Of a stretch of 64,000 bases of DNA, positions 1 to 11,611 are shown piece by piece (position 1 is the stretch's first letter; each line of letters opens with the position of its first letter). The stretch is from Cyclaneusma minus (Eukaryota; Ascomycota; Leotiomycetes; Marthamycetales; Marthamycetaceae): the NCBI GenBank assembly GCA_037179335.1, contig JAKZHN010000001.1:1240001-1304000 (forward strand), written 5' to 3'. A program made the position numbers and the translations under genes. The notes beneath the pieces are model-generated. The model was not told the origin of the DNA. It searched no databases and saw only the letters and a list, made by a program, of their open reading frames with translations.

Positions 1-493
1 GCGACGGGACTGGCTTGTAAGGCGGTTGGGGGACAATGGAAGGGAGGTCATGATATTAGCGGACATGTGTTTCTGCTCGTGCTGGGCAGTGCGTTTTTGG
101 TGCAGGAGGTGATGCATGTGGTGATGCGGACGAGCGAGCAGCAAGAAGAGAGGACGATTGTTATGGGTGACGGGGCGGTGAAGAGTGCCAAGGTGGAGAA
201 TGGGACCCGTGGCGAGGGGAAGATAGATGTGAAGGGGAAGTGGGATTTGGGTATCAAGATTGTGGTGGGTGTGGCGGCGCTGAGTTGGTGGATGTTGTTG
301 ATGACGGCGGCATTCTTTCATACTTGGTTTGAGAAGGTGGGTCAACTCCGCTGCGCGTTATTGATTCTGGGATTTACTGACAACCATATAGCTCACGGGA
401 TTCGTGGTGGCGTTCATGGGTATCTTTTTTGTGTACTTCATTCCCCGGGCTTTCCCTCCGTTGCGAGCGATTATTGGCATGCCTGGGATATAG
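1..493 (+). CDS. SCS3: Scs3/FIT2 family ER lipid-phosphatase-like protein, 3' part
   Basis: C-terminal 145 residues of a fat-storage-inducing transmembrane (FIT/Scs3) family protein, cut by the left window edge. Exons 1-336 and 392-493 are separated by a 55-nt GT-AG intron at 337-391. The peptide contains GGHDISGHVFLL near its start and TAAFFHTWFEK later; the two histidines (HDISGH and FHT) match the family's conserved His pair, proposed to be catalytic in an acyl-CoA diphosphatase-like activity. It ends in a hydrophobic helix and a short tail, IIGMPGI. A non-conserved insert of about 40 residues lies between the two motifs. Family members sit in the ER membrane and support phospholipid balance and lipid-droplet budding. 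I see the motifs directly; function is by family. Confidence 0.85.
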
Positions 494-870
494 GGGATAG
501 GGGTAATGGAGATTCGTGCGTTCAAGCGCTAGCATACGGAAACATGGCGCATACAGGAATTGTAAAAAAAACATGTCACTCTGGTAAACACGTTGCAGAT
601 AGACTTAGCGTGTCAGTCGGTCAGATGATATACCATCTCTTCGGTACCATGATGCATGCTAGAGCGATTCTGAAAGTCAAAAAACAAAACTGGCTGCAAA
701 ACCGCATAGAGAGCCCGCCCAGGAACACCCAAACCCAACAGAACAAGGCAGGTAACGAGTACAACAAAACAAAATGACTGTGGCGGCCACTCGCAGAGAC
801 TGCGAAGTAACAATAGCGGCCTATGCCATGCCTGCCCTCCTCGAACTAACCTCCCTATCCTCCTCCCTGA

Positions 871-1760
871 TCAACAAGCACAGCCCTCCTTTGACTGCGT
901 ATCCCTTGGTCCCGTAAGATCCACCCTCGATCGATCCTCCGCTCCACCCCTCGCGGTCTGCGCCTGCACCCCACTCGGACCCCTCGCCCCCTTCAAGCTC
1001 GTTTCCGGAATCGCATTTGCAATGGCCGTAAACACCTCTGTCACATTCACACCCGTCTTCGCGCTCGTTTCGAAAAACAGCAGGCCTTCTTCTTCCGCAT
1101 AAGCTTTGGCTTCTTCCTTGCTGACCTTCCTCGCATCGCCGTTATCTCCGTCCTCATTCTCATTCGCCTCTTCTGCATCATCGCCTAGATTGTTTGATGC
1201 TGATGAGGTGGAATCGGGGTTGGTCAAGTCAAGCTTGTTGCCAACGAGCGCAATAACGATGCCGGGGGAAGCTTGACGCTGGAGCTCGGCGACCCAGTGT
1301 TTGGCTTTTATGAGAGAAGTGGGCTTGGTGAGGTCGTAGACGACGAGTGCGGACTGAGCGTTGCGGTAGTACATGGGGGCGAGGCTGGCGAAGCGCTCTT
1401 GGCCTGCGGTATCCCAGATTTCGAACTTGATGGTGCGGGTGGGGAGGGCGCATTTTTGGGTTAGGAAGGCGGCTATGAGGGGGGATGTTAGCTGGTGGTC
1501 TCGGAGCTGCCTGGATAGGACATGATGGCGGAGATTCAGGATGGGAGGGCTGCTTACCGCCGATTGTGGGTTCCTTGTTCTCTTGGAAATCATTGTTGAC
1601 GAAGCGGAGGACGAGGGATGACTGTTGTAGGTATCAGTTTCTTGCGGCACAGTGTGGCAGATAGCTGGGTATTGGAGCTTGCCTTTCCGACTGCTGCCTC
1701 GCCGAGCAAGACTAGCTTTACGCTGCTGCTCGGCTTGGGAGTGTTGGCGGTATCAGCCAT
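871..1760 (-). CDS. Rab5/Ypt5 (Vps21)-type small GTPase
   Basis: 247-residue Rab GTPase for early-endosome traffic. Exons on the minus strand: 1760-1683, 1621-1558, 1472-871. The start gives MADTANTPKPSSSVKLVLLG; the P-loop GEAAVGKS spans the first splice at about residues 20-27, followed by WDTAGQERF, NKLDL and ETSAKTG, and the tail GCAC suits geranylgeranylation. AAVGKSSLVLRFVNNDF and YYRNAQSALVVYDLT are Rab5-like. Intron 1 (1682-1622) begins GC (gcaagc) and ends cag, a GC-AG intron needed to make VGK-SSLVLRF. An acidic insert of roughly 25 residues (GDDAEEANENEDGDNGD) separates the NKxD and SAK motifs. It is divergent from KRI1, with 376 bp between the start codons. A purely open reading across 871-1650 lacks the P-loop and is an artefact of ignoring introns. 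Confidence 0.93.
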
Positions 1761-2136
1761 GGCGCCGGACGGTTCTCGATTACCACCAGTGTTCCTGGTA
1801 GAAAGCAGGCTGGGAAGCAGTGTCGGTGGAGTTCCCAGATATTGTAAGTAGACTTGTAGGGCAGCGGCGGATGTCAGAGGAAGTTAATTTGGATGGAACG
1901 GCGTAACGCACGCCTTGTGTATGGGAGCTTGGGCGAAGTACTATATGCACGCATTTATGCCGCCTGGCGGAGCATGACGACGGGTTCCGGTCGGCTCTAG
2001 CAGCGCCGGACCGGATCAACCGCTGTTCCGCTAGCGTCTCCAGAAGTGCGGGATGCAGGAAATATTTCGACAAAAGTTCGTGCTGCAGCCACCAAACTGC
2101 TCCGCAAGACCATCGAATTCCGCAAATTCGCACAAC

Positions 2137-4147
2137 ATGGCCAAACGCAAGGCAGATGCCCTCGTCGCTGCACAGAGTCGCGACGGGGCCAAGAAAATCA
2201 AGTTCGAGAAGCCCAATCTGCTGGACGACTCGAGCTCCGACAGTGGCAGCGACAATGAGGGAGGAGTCGCTCTGACCGAATCAGCTGACGCGGGATTCAA
2301 AATCAACGAAGAATATGCCAAGCGCTTCGAGCACAACAAGAAGCGAGAAGAACTTCACAGGCGTGAGTTACGCAAAAGCCTGATCTACTGGGATGCAAAC
2401 GCTGACTTCTTTACCAGTCGAGGAGAAATACAAGAAGCCCCAGCAGTTCGGGAAGAAAAACGAGCACGACGATGAAGACGACGACGACTCCTCTACCGAT
2501 GGGGAGGAGGACGATGAGGGAGAGCTGGCTACAGGGGAGGTAGAGGAAGCTTTCCATGCGACACTACAGGCACTTAAGAATAAGGATCCCCGTCTATATG
2601 ACGAGAAAGTCAAGTTCTTCCCTGATATTCCGGAGCCTGGCGAGGAGCAACCTGCCGGCAAGAAGGAGAAGCCAATGTACCTGAGGGATTACCATCGAGA
2701 GAATCTGTTGAAGGGCAACATTGGTGCCGATGACGAAGACGACGAGGATGCTCCTCAGACCTTTGCGCAAGAGCAAGATGCACTGAAGAAGACCGTTGTC
2801 AAGGAGATGCATGCTGCTGCAGAGGAGGACGATGATGACGAAGACGACTTTTTGGTCGCCAAGTCCAAACCAGAAACTTCGTCCGGTCAAGGCATACACC
2901 CATCGAGACAGTCCAACGTCAAGATCGACTTAGATGTCGAGAATGCTGATAAGGATCCCGAAACCTTCCTTTCGAATTTCATGGCCGCTCGCGCCTGGGT
3001 ACCGACAGACGGTGCCCGGTTCAAGCCCCTCGAATCAGACGACGAGGAAGAGGAGGCTCGTGCCGATGCCTTTGAAGCTGCCTACAACCTACGATTCGAA
3101 GATCCTTCCAAGTCGAACGAACTCCTGACCACCTATGCACGTGATGTTATCAATGACCGTTCCGTACGACGGACCGAAGTGAGCGGCAGAAAGAAGGCCA
3201 GACAGGCAGAGCGGGAGAGGAAAGAAGCCGAGAAGCGTGAAAGAGAAGAAGAACGCGCGAGGTTACGCCGTCTCAAGATTGAAGAGATGGAAGAGAAGCT
3301 CCAGAAGATCAAGAAAGCCGCTGGCCTGAAAGGCAAAGCATTGAAAGACGAGGAGTGGATGAAGTTCTTAGATGACAACTGGGATGACGAGCAGTGGGAG
3401 GCCGAGATGAACAAGCGCTTTGGTGACGAATACTACTCCCAGAAAGACAAGGAGTGGAAGGACGTCGAGAAGCCAGAATGGGACGACGACATTGACATCA
3501 AAGACCTGGTACCCGACTTTGAGGAAGAGGAAGAGCAGCTCAAAAAGCCCGCATTCACACTCTCCGATTCCGAGGCCGAAGAAGATGCCGATGCTGATGC
3601 TATGGATGTGGACGAAGACGAAGGATCGGACGCAGACGAGACGTCAGCCAAGAAAGCCAAGTCCAGCAAGGACCGCAAGAAGGAACTGCAGGAGAAGAAG
3701 AAGGCCGCACGTCTCGAACGCAAGAAGATTGAAGAGCTGGTCGATACCCGGCTCGTCGTCGACACTGCTTTGATGCCCGTAGCCTCATCATCCAAAAAGG
3801 CAGCTGGCACATTCCGCTACCGCGAAACGTCACCAACATCATTCGGTCTCACGCCTAGAGATATCCTGAATGCTACAGATGCGGATCTGAATACGTTTGC
3901 CGGATTGAAGAAGATGGCGCCGTTCAGAGATCCGGAGAAGAAGCGGAAGGATAAGCGCAGACTGAATAAGAAACAGAGACTGAGGGAGTGGCGCAAGGAG
4001 ACGTTTGGCGCGGAGGAGCCTCCGGAGTTTAGCATTGAGAGAGCTGCTGCTGAGGAAGCCAGTGGCGAGGGAGATGGGGTGGACATCAGGGAGGGGAAGA
4101 AGAAGAGGAAGAGGAGCAAGAAGGGAAAGGGGAAAGTCGAGGCTTAG
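2137..4147 (+). CDS. KRI1: KRI1-like ribosome biogenesis protein
   Basis: 651-residue nucleolar protein required with snoRNP factors for 40S pre-rRNA processing. Exons 2137-2362 and 2418-4147, with a 55-nt GT-AG intron; splicing restores KKREELHRLEEKYKKPQ. Visible features are a basic and acidic N-terminus, many Asp/Glu runs, the family core (KDPRLYDEKVKFF, PMYLRDYHRENLLKG, then a Lys/Glu/Arg coiled coil at about 325-385 and EEWMKFLDDNWDDEQWE) and the Kri1 C-terminal domain near TSFGLTPRDILNATDADLN and KRKDKRRLNKKQRLREWR, ending in a lysine-rich tail typical of nucleolar targeting. I chose the ATG at 2137 because KRI1 proteins start with a short basic segment; an in-frame ATG at 2053 would add 28 unlike residues. 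Confidence 0.93.
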
Positions 4148-4742
4148 ATGGTAGGGGCTGGGAACAAGGGGCTGCTAGCTTATGCCCATTGGGAATTTTT
4201 CGAACTTGCAAGGAGTTAGTTCGAAGCCGCGCCAGTTACTCACGAGAAACTGGAGTAAGGGTTCTTTAATCTTTTTTTGTCTCGCGTCTTTAGTGGTTCT
4301 GAACAACTCTGGTACCCCAAATCTGTCGGAGTTCTCACAATTCCAGCTTTTTTGCATGTCTGGGATGCTGGACCCAGAAGGTCTCTATTACCTACTCAAA
4401 TCCGTCCTAGTAATCAATCCCTTTTAAAAGATATTGTCGGCCATCTTGAGTATTGTTGCGCTAACTCCCTTTGTCAGCTAGCTATTAGTCAGATAGAGTC
4501 CTATCACCTATATATTGCGTGGAGGAGGAGCTTCGGCTCTTCTCTTCTTCAGTCCTCCTATTCTCTCGTTCATGGCCCTTCAGCTTGTGACAAGTATCAA
4601 TTTGTGTTGTCGTCCTCGTCATTCCCGGGGCGGTTCGTAGTCGTACATGTATCTGCACAAAATGGAGCTGCGGGGGTGTTTTGTGCAGGCATGCATAAAT
4701 GCCCCACCCAAACATATCGTTGACGCGCGAAACTCCATCAAT
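4148..4742. other. Intergenic: KRI1 3' flank to retroelement
   Basis: About 600 bp of ordinary base composition with no supported coding region. The A+T content rises abruptly only inside the left LTR, so mutation has not visibly spread into this unique flank. The last five bases (GTTTT, 4743-4747 immediately after) form the left copy of the target-site duplication. Confidence 0.6.
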
Positions 4743-4747
4743 GTTTT

Positions 4748-4930
4748 TATTGCGACCTCTTCTACGAGTGGTAGCTTAAGGGTAAGGGTGCCTTAGGCAC
4801 CGGTTTTGGCGCGTAAATATGGCTTTATTTTCACATTTACCACCGGACCTTTACTTTATATAATTAATTATACCATTACCATTATTACCTATTATTGCAT
4901 ACGCATTATAAATTCCTAATAATTCCAACA
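4748..4930 (+). repeat. Left (5') LTR, 183 bp
   Basis: Aligns end to end with 11167-11351 with a single 2-bp indel (CAC-CGG versus CACACCGG). By hand alignment there are 31 substitutions, all transitions. In this copy the T/A states lie only in its 3' (inner) half, 21 of them; its outer half carries the C/G states. The central part, near GGTTTTGGCGCGTAAATATG, is identical in both copies. Confidence 0.9.
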
Positions 4931-7900
4931 CTAATTAATGTTTTTTGCTAAAAAAACACAAACCGGCAAAAAAAAAAAAAATCAAATTCTTGCTTTATAT
5001 TATACCTTTTTTTTATAAAAAATAAACTTATTTTTATTTTATATAATATTAAAAAATGGATTTTATTTCAAAAGTGAAAAAATAAAAAGGCTATTAAAAT
5101 CTAAAAAAAAACTATCGGCAATTTTTTAAATTTATAGTTTTAATTAAAACCCGTTTAATTTTATTAAATTTAAAGTTTTCTATATTTTATTATATATACT
5201 AATATATTCAGCATTTTTAATATATTGGAAAAATACTAAAAACCTTAAAAATCAATTTTATTTTTATACTAACAGCTAATTATTAAACGCCAAAATATTA
5301 TCCAAAAGTTTTTTATTTTTAAACGATTTATTTTTTATTTAAAAAAACAGCTTTAATTCCGTTTTTTTACCCTTTAATTAAATACCAATTTTAATACCAA
5401 TTTTTCCGCCTTTTATCCTGCCTTTCCTAAGCCCTTAATTTATATTAAAAAAAAATGAATTTCCTGGCGTATTTCCTATTAGCCCTAATTTCTCAGCCTA
5501 AAAATCTAAGTAAACGGCTTTAATTAAAAATCCGATTTTTTTTAAAGCGGCTGCTATTAAATTAGCCGCCAATATTATTTTCACAGCCTTTAAAGCCAAA
5601 AGCTTTTTATATTTTAAAAACAGTTAAAAATCTTTTTTAAAGCCAATATAATTGCTAATAATAAAACGGCAATTTATTATTAATTAGCTATTAATACCAG
5701 TCCCCTTTATATTTATATAAATAAATGCAATAGCAATATTTTAAATATTAATTAATATAGTATTTAAATTTAAAAAAAATAACGCTTTTATTTTATACAG
5801 GCTTTGGTTTATAAAATGTAGAAATTATATTAATAAAGCCTTATTTAAAAAATTTAAAAATAGCTTTAGCAATTAGGAAATTAATTCTTTTAATAGAGCA
5901 AATTCTAATATTTTAAAAATTCTTAAACAAAATTATAATAGCGAAATTTATATTGGTAAATTTAAGGCCAATAAAGATTTTTTAAATTTACGGGAGTAAA
6001 AGGCTTTTTTAATATAGCCTAATTTTAATTTTTTTTATATAAAAGCTTAATTAAATTTTAAATTTATTAAATTTATAAGCCTAGCTTTGCCAGCTTTGCT
6101 AATTTTGCCAATTTTAAAAACCAATATATTAAGCCCGAATCCAAATATTATTATTATTAGTGCTAATTTTTTTATTATTAATATCTTTCTAAATTTGCTA
6201 CCCCAATTTTTAAAACCTAATTTAAAGCAATTATTTTTTATTAATATTAGTAATATCCAATAAAAATTTATTTTATTAAATTTTAATATATTATTTAATA
6301 AAAAAGAATTTATAGCAATTGCCAATATTATAAAGGCTTATAATTTAAATGATTTTAAATACGGCGCTAAATTTCATAATATTTTAAATTTTTTTTTTTT
6401 AAAAAGAAAATATTTGCAAAAAGAATAAGCCTTTAAAAAACTCGCTATTATAATGCGTTTTTTATTAAAATTAAAAAATAAAGCTTTTTTTAAAAAACAA
6501 TTGGTTAATTTGGCCATTTTATTTAATATTTTTATCGTCAAACTATATATATAAAAAAATTAACGCTATTTATTAAAAGCTAATTAATATATAGCATTTT
6601 TTTTTCTTTTAAAATATTATTAATAATTTTAATAATTTTAAAAAAACCAAGCTTTAATATTTGAAAATTTTTATTTCCAAAAGATTTTAAATTAATTAAG
6701 GCTTGCCCGCCAATTACCAAAATAATATTATTAAATATAATAGAATTTTCCATGTTTATATATTAATTTTAAAATATAAAATAGCATTTAAAAAGCAGGC
6801 TATAAATTTTAAAAAAGCTTGCGCTAATTTTTAATTTTTAATTAAAACCTGTATAAAATTTAAAAAAGCGGCCCAATATAATATATTTATAAATAATGCT
6901 TTTATTTATAATCGAAAATTATTTCGGCATAATAATTTTTTTAGGCTAATTTTAATTTTTTTTTCCTGGGTAAAATATCAATTTAAATAAAAAATACTGT
7001 AAATATAATATTTTTAGCTATTAAATCTTTAGCTATTAAATTTAAATATATATTAATAAAAAATAAAAAGAGCATTGGTATACCTGGAAAAATATACCTA
7101 AGCAAATTGGCAAATTATATAATAAAGCTCCTTATATTATATTTTTAGCTAGCTATAAAAAAGAATTAAAAAAAATGCAAATATTGCTATTTTTGGTATA
7201 AATAAAATGGCAGCTATATTAGCCTTATTTAATTATAATAATAATATATTAATAGTTAAAAATTCCAAAACTAAAATTAATTTAAAAATTAATTATATAA
7301 TTATTTTAAATGTTAAAATTATTAATAATTTTAAGATTTTTATAATATTTAATAATTATATTATTGCTTATATATTTAATCGCCAGGATTTTCAAAATCC
7401 AGCCAAAATATTTATTTTTTAAAATCGCTATTTATTTTAAATATTTTAGGGCATTATATTAAATAGCGGTGCTATTAATATCTCTATTAATAGCTTGGGC
7501 CAATTTTTAGCCCTTAACTAAATAATGCTATAGCTATTGCTTAATAATTATTATATTAATAAATTTATTATTAAATTTAATAAGGATTTTGCAAAAATTA
7601 TTAATATTGCTTTAATTTTTATATTTTTTAAAATAATTAATTTTTATATTATCCCAATTAATATTTTATTTTTAATATATATTAATAATATAAATTGCTT
7701 AAAAATCCAATTTAATAATTTTTAAAATATCCTGATATTTGGCATTATTTTTATTCCAATTATTTACAAATAAAAGTATTTTTAAATATTTTTAATTAAT
7801 ATTAAATATTTTTCGAAGCTTGCTTGGTATTATTTAATTAAAGCTAAATTTTAAAGCGCGGTAAAAAAAATTAAATGCATTATATTAAAAGAATGCTAAA

Positions 7901-9000
7901 TTTTGCAATTTTTATTAATATAGAGGAAAATATAAAAATTTATTTAAATTTAAGCTTTATAAAAATTATTATTTTAATATTAAAATTATAATAAATATTA
8001 TGGAATTAAATAAATATTTTATAATTTATATTATTAATATTGCTATTGGCTTTTAAATTGCTATATTTTTTTATAGCAAATTTTCCAAAAACATTTAAAA
8101 AGCTATTTAGCAATGCTGGATTAATATTTACCAAAGCCTATTTAATTGTATTATTTATAATGCTGGCCTGAAATTTGAATTTTTGGAAATTAAAATTAAA
8201 AAAGTTCTAATTAAAGCTTATAATAATATTGGCAAGCTTAAATGCTATTATATTATGCTTTAAAACTTATACCAAATAATTTAAATTAATTATTCGCAGC
8301 TTTTTAAAAAAGAATCTTGCAAATAGCTGTAAAAGCTATTAATAATATTATTAGTTCTAATAAAATTATTTCTAATTTTCTAATTTTTAATATATATTTA
8401 ACATTTATAGCATTTTTTATTTTTTATTTTTTATAATTTATTGGGTTAAAATTATTAAAAAAGCCCAAAAGGAGCTTAAAAAGCTATATATTAAATAAAT
8501 AATAATTAATGCTTTTTTTTTATACAAAATAGCCCCGACATTTTTATTATTTTTAAATTGCTTTTAAATTTTAAAATATTAATTTATAAAAGAAAATGGC
8601 TAAAAAGGCCCTGATATTATAATTTGGAAAAATAATTATAATTATATTTTAAAAATACATAATAGGATTAAAAAAATTATAATTTATAATTTTAAAGCCT
8701 ATTATAATAAAAATAACTCTAATAATATTTTTTAAAATAATAATGCTAATATAATAATGCTATTATTTATAGCCAAAATAATATTTATTATAATAATTTT
8801 GCTATTTGCAATAATAATTAAAATTTTAGTTATTTTATTAGCAATTGTTTTAGTAAAGTATTATAATAGATTTTTTAAAAATGTTATAATATAAAATTTT
8901 AATACCGGTATAATATATTTTAAAATTGCTATAGCCTAGCTTAAAACCGTTATAATATAAAAACCCATTTTAATTAAGCACGGCCCCGGGCGCCTTTATA

Positions 9001-9066
9001 AAAATCCCGAATTTTATATTATTAAAATTAAAAATCCCGAATTTTATATTATTAAAATTAAAAATT
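9001..9066. repeat. 30-bp tandem duplication inside the retroelement
   Basis: Two adjacent identical 30-bp units (9001-9030, 9031-9060) are followed by a few bases of a third. Perfect identity inside a heavily mutated region suggests that the duplication arose after most of the C to T changes. The nearby segment at 8980-8995 is one of few G+C-rich islands left in the element. Confidence 0.85.
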
Positions 9067-9912
9067 CCAATAATTTTATTTTTAAAATCTAAAACGCTAA
9101 TATAAAAAAAATTATATCTAAATTTATAGCTTATAAAACTTTAATAAAATGCTTATCGGGCATAGCTAAATTATTAAAAATGGCTATAGCGTTTAAATAA
9201 TTCCTAATTTAAAATAAAATTAAAAATATATTGCTTAAAGCTAAAGCTTGGTTAATTACAAAAAAAAGCGAATTTAAATTTATTTTTAAAGCTTTGCCAA
9301 AACGGCAAAATTAATATTTTTAGCAAGCTATTTAAAGCTTTTAATAAGCTGGAATTTAATTTTTTTATTAACAACGGTATTTTTAAAATTTATTTATATA
9401 ATTTAAAATTTTATAATAATTTGCATATTTTTAATAGCCAAATAATAATAATTAAAAAAGTAAAAAAGTAAATAAATTGTATAAAAAAATCAAATTGGTA
9501 ATTTAAAATTATAGCAATTATAATAAAAGCTTTTATTATTACTCAGTTTTTGATAATTTAATAAGCTAGCCAGTAATTAATTATTAGTTTTGCACTATTA
9601 TTTCGAAATTAAAAGATTAATATTTTTAGCCGCAATATTAATTAAGCCTATATTTAAGCCAATTTCCTTTTAAATTAAATAATTTATTGCAATTTACTAA
9701 TAAAATTAAAGGCTAAATACCTTTTTTAAAAAACTAAAGCCTTTATATAATATTATAAAAATTAAATTATATTAATTTACAATTTACCATATTTACCATA
9801 TTAATAATTTAAATATAAAAACCTTTATTTATAATCTTTATTTGCTAATTATTAATTTTCCAAACCAATTTACTATTATTAGTATATAAATGGACAATAT
9901 TTTAATTTTATC

Positions 9913-9937
9913 AAAAAAAAAAAAAAAAAAAAAAAAA
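9913..9937. repeat. Poly-A tract (25 A)
   Basis: An uninterrupted run of 25 adenines within the A+T-rich interior of the element. It is the longest homopolymer I noticed in the window and may vary in length through slippage or assembly error. Confidence 0.9.
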
Positions 9938-11166
9938 GCTTTAAAAAGCTAAATTTAAGGCCAAGCCCAATTCTTTTTTAATAGATGCCTTTTTTTAAAT
10001 TTTTAACGGCTGTATATTTGTATTTAAAAAACATAATATAATAATTTATTAAAAAGATTAAACTACAAAATTGGAATTAATTAATATTAATTCCTTTATT
10101 TTTAAAACAATTTATATTGCTTAATATACCCGTAATAGCTATATTGCTATAATTTATTGATTTTAATAATTTTGCTTATTTTCCAAAATTGCCTAATATT
10201 AAAAATTAATAAAAAATTGTATAAAAGCCTTAAATAAAAGCTTTTAATAGCAAAAAAACATCCCGATAAAGGCCTAATAAATATTTTGCTAAATTTTGCT
10301 ATAGCTTAAAAATATATTTTTCTAAATGGTTTTTTTATTAATAATAATAATTTAAGCTTTTAATTTAATTATATTATTATTTTAAATAACAAAAATTAAG
10401 CTTTAAAAGCTTTAAATACTTTTATTTTTGGAAATAATATTATTTGTTGGTTTTTTATTAAGAATAAAAGAATTACCCAAAATATATTGGCTAATAAAAT
10501 TCTAATTATAATTTAAAAAATTAATATAATTTTTTTACGCTTTGCTTAATTACTAATAAGCTTAAATTTCCTTTAATTTTAATAATGGTTTATATAAAAA
10601 AATATTATACAAATACCTTATTAAATTAGGTATTACAATTAAAAAATGCTTTATAATTAACGTTCTTTATTTTCGGCAAAGCTATAAAAAATAAAAGCTT
10701 TATAAAATTAAATGAATTAATAATAAAAAAACCTAGCTAATGCTATAATAAAAATGGCTTATAATAAAGCTTTAAACCAATTTATTAATATTAATATTTT
10801 GAATATTGAATTTAAAGGCTAGGTAAATTGCCAAAAAAAAAAGGTTTTTATTTGCAAACTAAATTATATTGGTATCTTGTATATATTTTTTATATATTAT
10901 TTACGCTATTTTTTTTTAAATTGGCCCTTTTTATACGCCAGCTAAAAAGCCATTTTGTTTATTAAATAAATAAATATTATATAGCGTTTAAAAAGGCTTT
11001 AATATTTTTCTATTTTAATTATTAATTTATAGCTATTATTTCTTACAAATAATGGCTTAATTACCGCCTTAAGGCCCAATGCTTTTTTGGTGTAGTTAAT
11101 TTTTTTAACCAATTAATAGTATATATATATAAATTTTTTTGCTACTACAAAATAAAAAATAGCCAG

Positions 11167-11351
11167 TATTGCAACCTTTTTTACAAATAATAGCTTAAGA
11201 ATAAGGGTGCCTTAGGCACACCGGTTTTGGCGCGTAAATATGGCTTTATTTTTACACCCACCACCGGACCTTTACTCTACACAATCAATTATACCATTAC
11301 CACCATTACCCACTACTGCGTACGCACTGTGAATCCCCAGTAACCCCAACA
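11167..11351 (+). repeat. Right (3') LTR, 185 bp
   Basis: Direct-repeat partner of 4748-4930. Here the T/A states (10 of the 31 differences) lie in the 5' (inner) half, while the outer half retains C and G. It ends CCCCAACA and is followed directly by the GTTTT duplication. The promoter region of the downstream methyltransferase-like gene begins immediately after it. Confidence 0.9.
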
Positions 11352-11611
11352 GTTTTCTTATTCTCCAGCGTCTCTCTTGCTCACCTCCTTTCAACCATAT
11401 CCGCAACTGCCTGCTTCGAGGCCGGAGCAAGGATCGGGGGTCAAGTCCTTTTTCGACTAGGAGTTGATATGAATCCTACGAGTAGGTACTCATAGAATTC
11501 GGTCACTACACAATCTCCCAACGGATTCTCCTCGCGAGCTACAGCACCCCCAAAGCAGGACTCTCCGTGCACCATCATCCTCGACAGGAAAGGCCAGTCA
11601 TTACCGCAAAC

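Larger units (their letters stand above)
4743..11356 (+). mobile_element. Complete, RIP-inactivated LTR retrotransposon (6.6 kb including TSDs)
   Basis: A direct repeat (4748-4930 and 11167-11351) encloses about 6.2 kb of extremely A+T-rich DNA, and the whole is bounded by an identical 5-bp sequence GTTTT (4743-4747 and 11352-11356), the expected target-site duplication. The LTRs end TATTG and CAACA, close to the usual TG...CA inverted termini. An A-rich tract just before the right LTR could be a decayed polypurine tract, giving + orientation. Stops fill every frame; no gag, protease, RT or integrase domain survives. A short + frame around 7663-7695 reads FLIYINNINCL, which might be a mutated YxDD reverse-transcriptase box, but this is weak. 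Gypsy versus Copia cannot be decided by eye. The base pattern fits RIP: C to T on both strands. Confidence 0.88.

Noticed and set aside
871..1650. Uninterrupted Rab-like frame ending at 1650
   Set aside because: It reads through two introns and lacks the P-loop; the spliced model to 1760 restores a normal Rab.
6047..7725. Short open frames in the A+T-rich retroelement
   Set aside because: They are rich in Ile/Asn/Lys/Phe as expected from mutated A+T-rich DNA and do not match a retroelement domain well enough to annotate.
11033..11085. Sequence ACAAATAATGGCTTAATTACCGCCTTAAG resembling the LTR start, inside the element
   Set aside because: Similarity is short and interrupted, and A+T-rich DNA gives such matches easily; I do not call a third LTR copy.
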